NCBI RefSeq assembly: GCF_003259175.1
Contig: NZ_QGOK01000020.1
Coordinates: 1 to 64,000 of the forward strand
Direction of reading: 5' to 3'
From: Marinomonas shanghaiensis
GTDB taxonomy: Bacteria > Pseudomonadota > Gammaproteobacteria > Pseudomonadales > Marinomonadaceae
Length of the DNA stretch: 64,000 nucleotides
Shown here: one piece after another, positions 56,416-64,000 of the stretch
Position numbering within the stretch: position 1 is the stretch's first letter
How the letters are laid out: the number at the start of each line of letters is the position of its first letter
Program-made: the position numbers and the translations under genes
Notes under the pieces: generated by a model
Seen by the model: only the letters and a program-made list of their open reading frames with translations
What the model was told of the DNA's origin: nothing
The model's database searches: none

Positions 56416-57890
56416 ACGGTATCCTCATTAAAAATAAATTTGGCAAAATCCACCTGAAAGGTCGTTCCTTTGGGATACGTATCCAAGATCTCGATTCTAG
56501 CCGAATGATGATCAACGATATCTTTCACCATCGCCAGCCCCACCCCACTGCCCGCAATATCATAACGGCCACGATAAAAACGCTCAAACACACGCGATTT
56601 TTCTATATCAGGAATACCATTACCATAGTCAATGACCTTGATTCGATAAAAACGCTCAAAGGCACTCACTTGTACAATTACCTCCGTCGCATTGTTCATG
56701 CCCAATGAGCTGTAACGCACAGCATTCTCAATAAGGTTTTGCATCATTTGCTGAATCGAAAAACTGTCCCCTAACACAACCGCGTCACTCAAATCACAAT
56801 CGAGGGAAAGCTGAACCCCTTGATGCAATGCGGTTACTGCCTGAGCACGACACGAGGCCCGAATGGGTTCCAGTAAACTAGTGGGCTCCAATCGATGAGT
56901 CTGTAGACGATGAGAAACAACGGCCTGATTAAGCAACAAGGTCACCGTTTGGCTCAACGCGTCGCACTGCTTAACAATATTTTCCAACGCTTGCTGCTGC
57001 GCTTGTGGTGACGCACTGTCACCCGAGGTATTGTCTCGCGCATTTTCAGCCAAAGCCTTTAAACTGGCCAAAGGGGTACGCAATTGATGAGCCGCATCAG
57101 CGGTATAATTTTCCAGTTGTTCTAAGTTAGTCTGCAAGCGGGCCATAAAGTGATTAATTGCCACTTTAAGGTGATGCGTTTCTTTTGGCGTATTGATGTC
57201 TAAGGGCGTTAGATCACCCATGGCTCTCTCTTCTAATGCCCTTTCGATACGATGCAAAGGCTGGAGCACTAAATGACTACCAATGGCAATCAGAGTAAGC
57301 GCGACCAAAGCAATAAACACAACCACTTCCACCGCACGCTGCGTCACCGCGGTCGACATGGCTTCCCGTGATAATCGAGTTTGCCCCAATACAATACGGA
57401 CGGTTTGTGACGTTTCAGGATCTGTCAAACTGCGCTCTAACCACGCAAATCGTACTAACTCTCCCGAATACTCTTGATTATAAAACTGTATTTGATCTAA
57501 CACAGGAGGCTTAGGTGGCGTACTGTTTAGATCTTGATAACCCGTTATAAAGCCCTGTTCTAAACTTTCCACCTTGTAAAAGACACGATCTTCATCAGCC
57601 TGAGCCAATGTCGCAAAGGCCGACCAAGGAATGTCGATACTAACTTCATTACGAATCAAACTGACATTCTCGTCTATCTGCAGCAAAGCACTGCGCAACA
57701 GACGATCATAAGACAAATCCGCAAGCTTTTGACTGTAATCGAAAATCAAATTAATCGCCAAACCTGCAATAATACCGATGACCAGAACACCGGCTAAAAT
57801 AAAACGAAAACGCAAAGAAGGCGCATTAGCTAATGCCCGTTTTTCCTCTTCTTCACTGAGGTTTTGGTGGTCGAGCGATTTCTGCCACAT
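56412..57890 (-). CDS. Sensor histidine kinase (TctE-like)
   Basis: A 492-residue inner-membrane kinase. Membrane segments at about 30-50 and 185-210 enclose a periplasmic sensor of about 135 residues; a HAMP segment follows (to about 265). The H box is DAAHQLRTPLASLKALAENARDN (His near 274), the N box QNLIENAVRYSS (about 388), and G boxes DYGNGIPD and GSGVGLAMV. The start at 57890 has GAGG at a good distance and lies 38 bases inside the response regulator gene, so the two are coupled. It probably senses tricarboxylates and controls tctCBA. Confidence 0.93.
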   Translation of the reverse strand: MWQKSLDHQNLSEEEEKRALANAPSLRFRFILAGVLVIGIIAGLAINLIFDYSQKLADLSYDRLLRSALLQIDENVSLIRNEVSIDIPWSAFATLAQADEDRVFYKVESLEQGFITGYQDLNSTPPKPPVLDQIQFYNQEYSGELVRFAWLERSLTDPETSQTVRIVLGQTRLSREAMSTAVTQRAVEVVVFIALVALTLIAIGSHLVLQPLHRIERALEERAMGDLTPLDINTPKETHHLKVAINHFMARLQTNLEQLENYTADAAHQLRTPLASLKALAENARDNTSGDSASPQAQQQALENIVKQCDALSQTVTLLLNQAVVSHRLQTHRLEPTSLLEPIRASCRAQAVTALHQGVQLSLDCDLSDAVVLGDSFSIQQMMQNLIENAVRYSSLGMNNATEVIVQVSAFERFYRIKVIDYGNGIPDIEKSRVFERFYRGRYDIAGSGVGLAMVKDIVDHHSARIEILDTYPKGTTFQVDFAKFIFNEDTV

Positions 57891-58536
57891 AACCAATGCC
57901 TCTTAGGGTGTTAATGACTAAATCCCCTTTGATCATTTTTTTTCGCAAACGCCCAACGTACAGCTCAATCGCATTAGGACCTGGGGTTTCATTGAAATTA
58001 AATAAATGATCGGTAATTTCATCTTTGCTGAGCACTCGCCCCAAGTGCCCAAGAAATATTTCCAGTAATCGAAACTCTCGGTTGGTAATCGCAGTCAGCT
58101 CCCCCTCAATAAACACCTGTCGGCTGTCCCTGTTTACCACAATATTGCCATGCTCGGTCACATTCGCCGCATAGCCTTGTTTGCGGCGCAGCAAGGCACG
58201 ACAACGGGCTTCAAGCTCGCCAAAATCAAAAGGTTTAGTAAGGTAGTCGTCTGCGCCCTCATCCAAAAGACGGATGCGATCCTCTATCTGATCTCGAGCC
58301 GTTAAAATAAGAACAGGGGTGTCGTCATCACGCTGACGCAATTTCTGCAGCAACTGCAAACCAGACAAACCGGGTAAATTCAGGTCTAGTAAAATCAAAT
58401 CAACCGATTGATACCTCAGCAGCTCATCGGCTTTTTTGCCGTCGCCCATCAAATCCACGCCATGTCCTAAGCTCGTTAATCGTTCACAGATCGCTTGCCC
58501 TAGAACCTGAGTATCTTCTACCACTAAAATTCGCAT
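57853..58536 (-). CDS. tctD: Response regulator (TctD/OmpR family)
   Basis: A 227-residue OmpR-class regulator. Receiver domain (1-118) with acidic pocket EDT at 7-9, phospho-Asp in LILLDLNLPG (about 52), Thr/Lys at ILTARDQ and YLTKPFDFGEL. Winged-helix domain (about 125-220) with NREFRLLEIFLGHLGRVLSKDEI and GPNAIELYVGRLRKKM. Together with the kinase and the adjacent tctCBA genes it fits TctD. Symbol given from context and similarity; the related QseB-like regulators are close. Confidence 0.88.
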   Translation of the reverse strand: MRILVVEDTQVLGQAICERLTSLGHGVDLMGDGKKADELLRYQSVDLILLDLNLPGLSGLQLLQKLRQRDDDTPVLILTARDQIEDRIRLLDEGADDYLTKPFDFGELEARCRALLRRKQGYAANVTEHGNIVVNRDSRQVFIEGELTAITNREFRLLEIFLGHLGRVLSKDEITDHLFNFNETPGPNAIELYVGRLRKKMIKGDLVINTLRGIGYVAEIARPPKPQ

Positions 58537-58599
58537 AACACGTCAGCCATATCGTTATTATTTTTTTATAAAATATTAAAAATCTTAAATAATAAAAAG

Positions 58600-58632
58600 C
58601 AAAAAATTCGAACAGCCTAAACTGTTCGAATT
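58600..58632 (-). terminator. Intrinsic terminator of the tctCBA operon
   Basis: AATTCGAACAG (58605-58615) and CTGTTCGAATT (58622-58632) form an 11-bp stem with a 6-nt loop; the minus strand then runs into U residues. It lies 63 bases after the tctA stop. Confidence 0.9.
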
Positions 58633-58694
58633 CCATTTTTGCGTATTAATAGTAACCGCTTAGCGCAGACAATAGTACCGAATAATATGCCGAC

Positions 58695-60215
58695 TTAGTC
58701 GTCCTTTTCAGACGCTTTTGCTCTTGCCATTTTAGCCCGAACTAAAGGGCCAACAATGATAGGCAAAATCAAACCAAGCAAGGCAACAGTCCAAAGACCA
58801 ATACTCAATCCACTGTTGAACAAAATGGTCCAATCACCATCAGAAAGTACCAAAGCATGACGAAGACTACTTTCCATTTCAGGCCCAAGCAACATGCCTA
58901 AAATAATAGGTACTAACGGAATATCCACTTTACGAAGAATATAGCCCAACACACCAAAGCCGACCATGAAGTACAGATCCAAGGCGCTGTGACTAACCGA
59001 ATAAATCCCTACAGAAGCGATCAAAGTTACAATCGGCATCAAATACTTAGGTGGAATACTCAACAATTTAACGAAAATACCGACCATTGGAATGTTGAGC
59101 AACAAGAGCACAAAGTTACCAACAAACATGGCAGCGATAACGCCCCAAACAAGATCTGGGTTTTGCTGGAACAACATAGGACCAGGAGAGATGTTCAACG
59201 AGATCAACATCGCCAACAGCACCGCTGTTGTACCACTACCAGGCACACCAAGGGTCAACATAGGCACAAGCGCACCGGATGCCGCACCGTTGTTACCCGC
59301 TTCAGGCGCCGCCACACCACGTGGATCACCCTTACCGAATTCGCCTTTGTCTGAGAAACGTTTTTCCAAGGTATAGCTCATAAAGCTACCCAAAGATGCA
59401 CCCGCGCCAGGCAAAACACCCGCAACAAAGCCTAACACCGCGCCCCTGAAAGAAGCAGGCAAGACTTGGATAATGTCTTTTGCGGTAAGCTTTAATTTAT
59501 TAACCGCCACTTGCTTAAGACCATCACCCGCGTGACGCTCCAAGAAAAACAACAACTCACTGATCGCAAACAAACCCACGATCGCAATAATGAAATCAAC
59601 GCCTTCAAACAATTCCAATGTACCAAACGTAAAGCGCTGCACTCCCGTTGATATATCGATACCCACGGTCGCAATCATCAAACCAATCGCTGCCGCCATC
59701 AGGGTTTTAAATTGGTTTTTACCGGTAATACCGCCCAAAGTCGCAAACGCCAACGCGAACAAAGCGAAGTATTCAGAAGGCCCGAATCGAAGAGCGAATT
59801 TCGCCAAGATGGGTGCCAAAATAACCAAACCAATTGTCGCAATAAAACTACCAATGAAAGAGGCAATGGCAGAAATCGCTAATGCTTCAGCAGCCTTTCC
59901 TTTTACTGCCATTGGATAACCATCTAAACAGGTCATCATAGCAGGCTCGTCGCCTGGAATATTCAATAGAATAGACGATATACGACCACCATACATGGCA
60001 CCGGCATACACAGACGTCAACAAAATAAGAGAAGAAGTAGCAGACAAACCTAAACTAAATGCCAAAGGAATCAAAATTGCGACACCGTTAGCAGGACCAA
60101 GACCTGGTAAAGCACCGATCAACGTACCTAAAATGGCACCAATGATCGCAAACATAATACTTTCTGGCGTTAATGCGACAGCAAAGCCTTGCATTAATAA
60201 GCTCATAGTATCCAT
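58695..60215 (-). CDS. tctA: Tripartite tricarboxylate transporter, large membrane subunit
   Basis: A 506-residue integral membrane protein with about 11-12 segments. The family signatures are GALPGLGPANGVAILIPLAF (about 33-52), MYGGRISSILLNIPGDEPAMMTCLDGYPMA, and the second GVLPGAGASLGSFMSYTLEKRFS with GVAAPEAGNNGAASGALVPMLTLGVPGSGTTAVLL. It forms the channel of the TctCBA proton- or sodium-driven importer for citrate or other tricarboxylates. Spacing to tctB is 1 base. Confidence 0.95.
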   Translation of the reverse strand: MDTMSLLMQGFAVALTPESIMFAIIGAILGTLIGALPGLGPANGVAILIPLAFSLGLSATSSLILLTSVYAGAMYGGRISSILLNIPGDEPAMMTCLDGYPMAVKGKAAEALAISAIASFIGSFIATIGLVILAPILAKFALRFGPSEYFALFALAFATLGGITGKNQFKTLMAAAIGLMIATVGIDISTGVQRFTFGTLELFEGVDFIIAIVGLFAISELLFFLERHAGDGLKQVAVNKLKLTAKDIIQVLPASFRGAVLGFVAGVLPGAGASLGSFMSYTLEKRFSDKGEFGKGDPRGVAAPEAGNNGAASGALVPMLTLGVPGSGTTAVLLAMLISLNISPGPMLFQQNPDLVWGVIAAMFVGNFVLLLLNIPMVGIFVKLLSIPPKYLMPIVTLIASVGIYSVSHSALDLYFMVGFGVLGYILRKVDIPLVPIILGMLLGPEMESSLRHALVLSDGDWTILFNSGLSIGLWTVALLGLILPIIVGPLVRAKMARAKASEKDD

Positions 60216-60216
60216 A

Positions 60217-60657
60217 TTAAAACTCCAATAGACCTAGAGGCAGTGCTAGTTCTAGCACAGTATTGAAAAGGAAAAAGATAAACACGGAGCTTGTCACACC
60301 AGTGATAATACTCTTTGTTATACTTGCCCCCATACGCCAGCTTAAAAAACTCACCACAATAGCGGCGGCTGGCATAAAACCAATTGGTTCAATCGCCCAT
60401 GCAAAAGCAAGCATGGCAAGCACCACGACACTAAGTTCAATCAACATAGCAGCTGGCGCCCATTTCTCATCCGGATCAGGACGAACAATCATGTAAATAG
60501 AACTAATGCCTAAAATGATTGATAGCATAATAGGAAAGGTTTCAGGTCCGACACTTTCGTGTCCACCAAAAGGAATGGGGAATTGCGTCGCTTCCCAGCC
60601 GTAAGCAACGGCAAGTATCAGCATCAGCATGCCAAACACACGATCGTTAATACGCAT
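60217..60657 (-). CDS. tctB: Tripartite tricarboxylate transporter, small membrane subunit
   Basis: A 146-residue protein with four hydrophobic segments and the TctB start RINDRVFGMLMLILAVAYGWEATQFPIPFGGHESVGPETFP-like pattern. It is the small membrane partner of TctA. It is separated from tctC by 99 bases that hold a hairpin. Confidence 0.9.
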   Translation of the reverse strand: MRINDRVFGMLMLILAVAYGWEATQFPIPFGGHESVGPETFPIMLSIILGISSIYMIVRPDPDEKWAPAAMLIELSVVVLAMLAFAWAIEPIGFMPAAAIVVSFLSWRMGASITKSIITGVTSSVFIFFLFNTVLELALPLGLLEF

Positions 60658-60706
60658 GTCTCTGCTCCGTGTCAGTAAATCAAAGGGTGAGTAACAAGTA
60701 AAAACA

Positions 60707-60739
60707 GGAGGGGCACTGCATCAAAACAAATACCCCTCC
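60707..60739 (-). other. Hairpin between tctC and tctB
   Basis: GGAGGGG (60707-60713) pairs with CCCCTCC (60733-60739) around a 19-nt loop; on the minus strand a short U-rich run (TGTTTTTAC) follows. It is likely a partial terminator or stabiliser that keeps tctC expressed above tctBA. Confidence 0.65.
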
Positions 60740-60756
60740 AAATAGCGGTTCAAAAA

Positions 60757-61749
60757 TTATTTAATCAAACCGATGTCTTTAGATAAGATTTGGATGTCTA
60801 GAATTTGGTTGTTAACGAATTGCGTGAACTCTTCACCAGATTTGTGGAACGGCATCACACCATTTTTCACCATGATGTCTTTCCATTCGTCTGTTTTGTA
60901 AAGCTCGTCCATGGTTTTAACCCACCAATCGTAGGATTCTGCACTAGAATTGCCTGGCATATAAAAACCACGCCAGTTTGGTGCAACAGAATCAACACCT
61001 TGTTCCATCGCGGTTGGAATCGCAGCAAATGGTTCAGGTAGACGCTCTTCAGAAAGCACCGCTAGAACACGCAAGTCACCAGAATCCATGAAGCCTTTCA
61101 CTTCAGAAATATCACCAGTGAAAGCATCAACGTGTCCGCCAACCACTTGAACTAAAGCTTCAGAACCACCGCTGAAAGCCAAATAACGTACTTTAGGCAG
61201 ATCGCCCACGTTGGCTTTTTGCGCAGTCATCAAAACTTTTAAATGGTCCCAACCACCAGACGCACTACCACCGGCAAACTTCACAGACGTTGGATCGCTT
61301 TTCAACGCATCTAACAATTGAGTCAAGGTGGTGTATTTTGAATCTTTGCCTACTGCAATGATGCCGTAGTCTGCACCCAAGGTTCCAATCCATTTAACTT
61401 GTTTGGAATCCATACCTGGGAACTGGCCTTGAGCAAGGCGTGTGGTTGTCGCCGTACTAGCAGCAACAATTAGGTTATCGTCTTTGTCACGTTTACTGAT
61501 TGTGTGCGCGTAAGCCACACCACCACCAGCACCGGTCATGTTGACGGTTTGAACATTGCCTTTAAAGTATCCTTGGTCAACCAATACTCGACCCACACTA
61601 CGGCAAGTAAAATCCCAACCACCACCAGGGTTTGCTGGAGCAATACATTCCGCACTACGAGCGGGTTCATAAGCGTGAGCTTGTCCTGCGATGGTCAGTG
61701 CGACAGCACCAGAAATAAGAATAGACTTCAAAGAAAGGGTATTAAGCAT
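60757..61749 (-). CDS. tctC: Tripartite tricarboxylate transporter, periplasmic binding subunit
   Basis: A 330-residue TctC/Bug-family binding protein. Signal peptide MLNTLSLKSILISGAVALTI..., cleaved near residue 26 (AHAYEP). The mature start ECIAPANPGGGWDFTCRSVGRVL, NMTGAGGGVAY and FAGGSASGGWDHLKVLMTAQ are characteristic. I start at 61749 with AGGAG 6 bases upstream; the track start at 61830 would add an implausible Lys/Asn-rich lead. It is the first gene of the operon. Confidence 0.95.
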   Translation of the reverse strand: MLNTLSLKSILISGAVALTIAGQAHAYEPARSAECIAPANPGGGWDFTCRSVGRVLVDQGYFKGNVQTVNMTGAGGGVAYAHTISKRDKDDNLIVAASTATTTRLAQGQFPGMDSKQVKWIGTLGADYGIIAVGKDSKYTTLTQLLDALKSDPTSVKFAGGSASGGWDHLKVLMTAQKANVGDLPKVRYLAFSGGSEALVQVVGGHVDAFTGDISEVKGFMDSGDLRVLAVLSEERLPEPFAAIPTAMEQGVDSVAPNWRGFYMPGNSSAESYDWWVKTMDELYKTDEWKDIMVKNGVMPFHKSGEEFTQFVNNQILDIQILSKDIGLIK

Positions 61750-61837
61750 GGTTATCTCCTGCTTGTTATTTTTTTTGTTGTTAGCTATTCGAGTTTCTGA
61801 AACGCTTATTTTAGAAAACTCGATGAACAAACATTAC

Positions 61838-61882
61838 CTGTCAAACCTGTCACCACCCTGTCAGAAACCATATTTCTGACAG
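61838..61882 (-). promoter_or_regulatory. CTGTCA repeat cluster with inverted repeat upstream of tctC
   Basis: CTGTCA occurs at 61838, 61847 and 61858, and the last begins a perfect 10-bp inverted repeat, CTGTCAGAAA (61858-61867) with TTTCTGACAG (61873-61882). The cluster lies 89-133 bases before the tctC start, where an activator such as TctD would bind. Confidence 0.6.
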
Positions 61883-62003
61883 AATTATGGTAAAAAACGC
61901 ATTTTTGCCAAAACACATTGCGTATTTTTGACAATGTTTTTAACAACCAGACACGGTAATCTGTTGTTTATTTAGACTAGGACAGGTTTTAGGAAACAAC
62001 AAG

Positions 62004-62939
62004 ATGACCGCACACAATCCACAAGCCACTCTTATTGGCAGCATCGCTATATTGTTATGGAGCAGCCTTGCCCTTTTCACCACGCAAGCCAATTTGGTGC
62101 CGCCGCTGTTATTGCTCACACTAACATTTGGTGTCGCCAGCTTACTCTTCTTTATTGTGTATCTATTGAAAGGCGAACTTAAAGCATCATGGCAACACAC
62201 CCCAAAAAGCGCGATTATCATGGGGGGATTGGGCTTTTACTTTTATCATCTTTGCTATTTTTATGCCTTCCAAAACGCACCACCAGTCGAAGCGGGACTT
62301 ATCGCCTATTTATGGCCTTTATTGATCGTCTTAATGGCCGGCATGAGCAAGGGCAGTGCATTATCTTGGACACACTTGGTTGGCGCCGTGGTTGCCTTTA
62401 TTGGTACTGGCATCATGCTGCAATCAAAAGCACAGGTCGTAACAATAGACAGTGACACTCGTTACCATTGGACAGGATACGCAGCGGCATTCGCTTGTGC
62501 TTTCATTTGGTCAAGCTATTCGGTGGCAAATCGACGCTTTCAGAGCGTTCCTTCCAGCGCCGTACTCTGGTATTGCCTCATCACCACGCTGCTGGCGGGC
62601 GTGTCACATCTTATGTTGGAAGCCCAAGAATGGGCGTCATCTACCACGTTTCCCGCCAGCACATGGATTGCCATTTTAGGTCTTGGCTTTGGACCGGTTG
62701 GCATCGCGTTTTTTTGTTGGGACTTTGGCGTGAAAAAGGGCAACCTATCCTTGCTTGGCGTCTTGTCTTATACCGCACCCGCCCTATCCACCGCGTGGCT
62801 TGGGCTTTTTACCGAAGCACAACTCACCACAGGACAAATCATCGCCTGCCTATTCATTACCTCAGGTGCCTTGTTTGCCAGCCTAATGCCAAACAAAAAA
62901 ATGCCCTTGGCTCCGAAACAAAAAGCCAAAGGCATCTGA
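62004..62939 (+). CDS. EamA family exporter (YddG-like, aromatic amino acids)
   Basis: A 311-residue inner-membrane drug/metabolite transporter with ten segments in two EamA repeats. It resembles YddG: SIAILLWSSLALFTTQANLVPPLLLLTLTFGVA at the start, GFYFYHLCYFYAFQNAPPVEAGLIAYLWPLLIVLMAG (about 77-113) and LGLGFGPVGIAFFCWDFGVKKGNLSLLGVLSYTAPALSTAWL. AGGAAACAACAAG precedes the ATG. Likely export of aromatic or other amino acids; substrate not provable here. Confidence 0.9.
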   Translation: MTAHNPQATLIGSIAILLWSSLALFTTQANLVPPLLLLTLTFGVASLLFFIVYLLKGELKASWQHTPKSAIIMGGLGFYFYHLCYFYAFQNAPPVEAGLIAYLWPLLIVLMAGMSKGSALSWTHLVGAVVAFIGTGIMLQSKAQVVTIDSDTRYHWTGYAAAFACAFIWSSYSVANRRFQSVPSSAVLWYCLITTLLAGVSHLMLEAQEWASSTTFPASTWIAILGLGFGPVGIAFFCWDFGVKKGNLSLLGVLSYTAPALSTAWLGLFTEAQLTTGQIIACLFITSGALFASLMPNKKMPLAPKQKAKGI

Positions 62940-62942
62940 TCA

Positions 62943-62973
62943 AAAAGGCGCTTAGCATAAATAAGCGCCTTTT
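62943..62973 (+). terminator. Bidirectional terminator between the exporter and aminotransferase genes
   Basis: AAAAGGCGCTTA (62943-62954) and TAAGCGCCTTTT (62962-62973) form a 12-bp stem with a 7-nt loop, placed between converging genes. Confidence 0.93.
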
Positions 62974-62992
62974 ATGGTTACGCTATTGTTAA

Positions 62993-64000
62993 TTAAGCCA
63001 CTTGCACCTGATAAGCGTTACGCGGAATTTTTTGCAAATAAGCTTCCATTTCCGCCATACCGTTGGGTTGATCGACTCTCACCCCCAAATCACGCATGGT
63101 ACTACCTAACGCGTGCAAAGTACGAAACAGATTATGCTCGCGACACTGCTCACCCATTTGTCCAATGCGCACAATAGGTTGACCAAAAGAGCCTGCGATT
63201 TCAACGCGATACATCTCTGATATGTGTCGACAAATTTTGGGGGCGGTTAAGCCCTCAGGAATATTAATCCCTACCACCGAATTCAAGCGTGATGACGGCG
63301 GAATAAACAACGCCAATCCCATACCTTCAATACCGGCTTGCAAGGCTTTAGAACAACGCAAATGACGCGAAAAACGATGCTCTAATGTTTCATCACATAC
63401 CAACTTCAAGGCTTCATGCAGAGCCATGATGCCAGACACAGGCGCCGTATAATGATAGCCGTCATTGTGCCAAAAATTCTCAGCAAGCTGCGCATCAAAG
63501 CACCATTGAGCCGTTGGCTTAGTACGACTTTTCACCGCCGCCCATGCCTCATTAGAGAACACCAACAGCGACACCCCTGGAATAGAAGACAACCCTTTTT
63601 GTCCCCCCGTAATCACTACGTCCACCTGCCATGCATCCATTTTCAATGGCATGGTACTCAATGTACAGACCGCATCCACCACCACTAAACAACCGTAAGA
63701 TTTGGCAATCTTCGTAATCTCTTCTAGGGAATGGTTAAACACCGTATTCGATGTTTCACCTTGCACCAAGGTCAATACTTTTGGACGTGTCTCTTCAATG
63801 GCTTTTCGAACACGCTCAGGGTCCGCCGCTTCATGGGCACCAACATGCAATTCATGCACATCCGCACCAATACGCGTCGCCATTTCCGCCATGCGATGAC
63901 TAAAAAAGCCATTGTTAATGCAAAGAATTCGTTCGCCCGGTTGCAATAAATTCGCCACCGCCATTTCCATCGCTGCTGACGCTGGCCCTGCTACACCAAG
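62993..64000 (-). CDS. Class V aminotransferase (alanine/serine-glyoxylate type), 5' end outside the window
   Basis: A PLP enzyme of the alanine-glyoxylate / serine-pyruvate aminotransferase family. The open frame continues to the window edge, with LGVAGPASAAMEMAV at the visible start, so roughly 50-60 N-terminal residues are missing. PLP-site features are VVDAVCTLSTMPLKMDAW (Asp) and VVITGGQKGLSSIPG with the Schiff-base Lys. The C-terminal half is complete. Possible roles are glyoxylate transamination or an ureidoglycine-type reaction in purine breakdown; context does not decide. Confidence 0.9.
   Translation of the reverse strand, partial: LGVAGPASAAMEMAVANLLQPGERILCINNGFFSHRMAEMATRIGADVHELHVGAHEAADPERVRKAIEETRPKVLTLVQGETSNTVFNHSLEEITKIAKSYGCLVVVDAVCTLSTMPLKMDAWQVDVVITGGQKGLSSIPGVSLLVFSNEAWAAVKSRTKPTAQWCFDAQLAENFWHNDGYHYTAPVSGIMALHEALKLVCDETLEHRFSRHLRCSKALQAGIEGMGLALFIPPSSRLNSVVGINIPEGLTAPKICRHISEMYRVEIAGSFGQPIVRIGQMGEQCREHNLFRTLHALGSTMRDLGVRVDQPNGMAEMEAYLQKIPRNAYQVQVA

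Overview
The window looks like chromosome of a marine gammaproteobacterium, most likely Marinomonas or a close Oceanospirillales relative. This is inferred from the protein types, the moderate GC content and the combination of xylose, guanidine and tricarboxylate systems; no marker gene for species is present. There is no phage, plasmid, transposase or CRISPR signature.

Layout: (1) 1-10.1 kb, minus strand: a guanidine-assimilation operon. A sigma-54-like promoter and a guanidine-I (ykkC) riboswitch precede an ABC transporter (SBP, permease, ATPase), two DUF1989 proteins (carboxyguanidine deiminase type), a biotin 'urea carboxylase' that is better read as guanidine carboxylase, and allophanate hydrolase. 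(2) 10.1-12.4 kb: MnSOD and a ZIP metal transporter in one operon behind a Fur-like box, then a GNAT. (3) 12.7-27.0 kb: xylose catabolism (xylA; xylR; xylFGHB) with a ribose-type ABC system (SBP, DUF2291 lipoprotein, ATPase, permease, FucU/RbsD protein, LacI regulator) lying between xylA and xylR. (4) 27.2-34.4 kb: soxR divergent from an MFS pump with a clear SoxR box between them, an unrecognised membrane protein, and an AraC regulator divergent from two tandem aldehyde dehydrogenases. (5) 34.4-35.5 kb: four initiator tRNA-fMet genes under one strong promoter, interleaved with tRNA 3'-half-like repeats, including an exact 66-bp tandem array. (6) 35.7-45.7 kb: msrA, a 2676-residue LapA-like RTX adhesin and a universal stress protein. 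(7) 45.7-54.5 kb: NfeD/stomatin pair, AraC, threonine aldolase, a GNAT-C39 peptidase fusion divergent from a RimK-like ATP-grasp ligase, and a cupredoxin / DUF3034 / lipoprotein-globin operon. (8) 54.6-64.0 kb: AraC, a TctD/TctE-type two-component system with its own orphan binding protein, the tctCBA tripartite tricarboxylate transporter, a YddG-like exporter, and a class V aminotransferase cut by the window edge.

Together the region is mostly nutrient uptake with local control: nitrogen from guanidine, carbon from pentoses and carboxylates, plus redox defence (SodA, SoxR, MsrA) and surface attachment. The most unusual DNA is the tRNA-fMet array with its pseudo-3'-half repeats. A recurring theme is that each binding-protein gene at the head of a transport operon is followed by a strong intercistronic hairpin.
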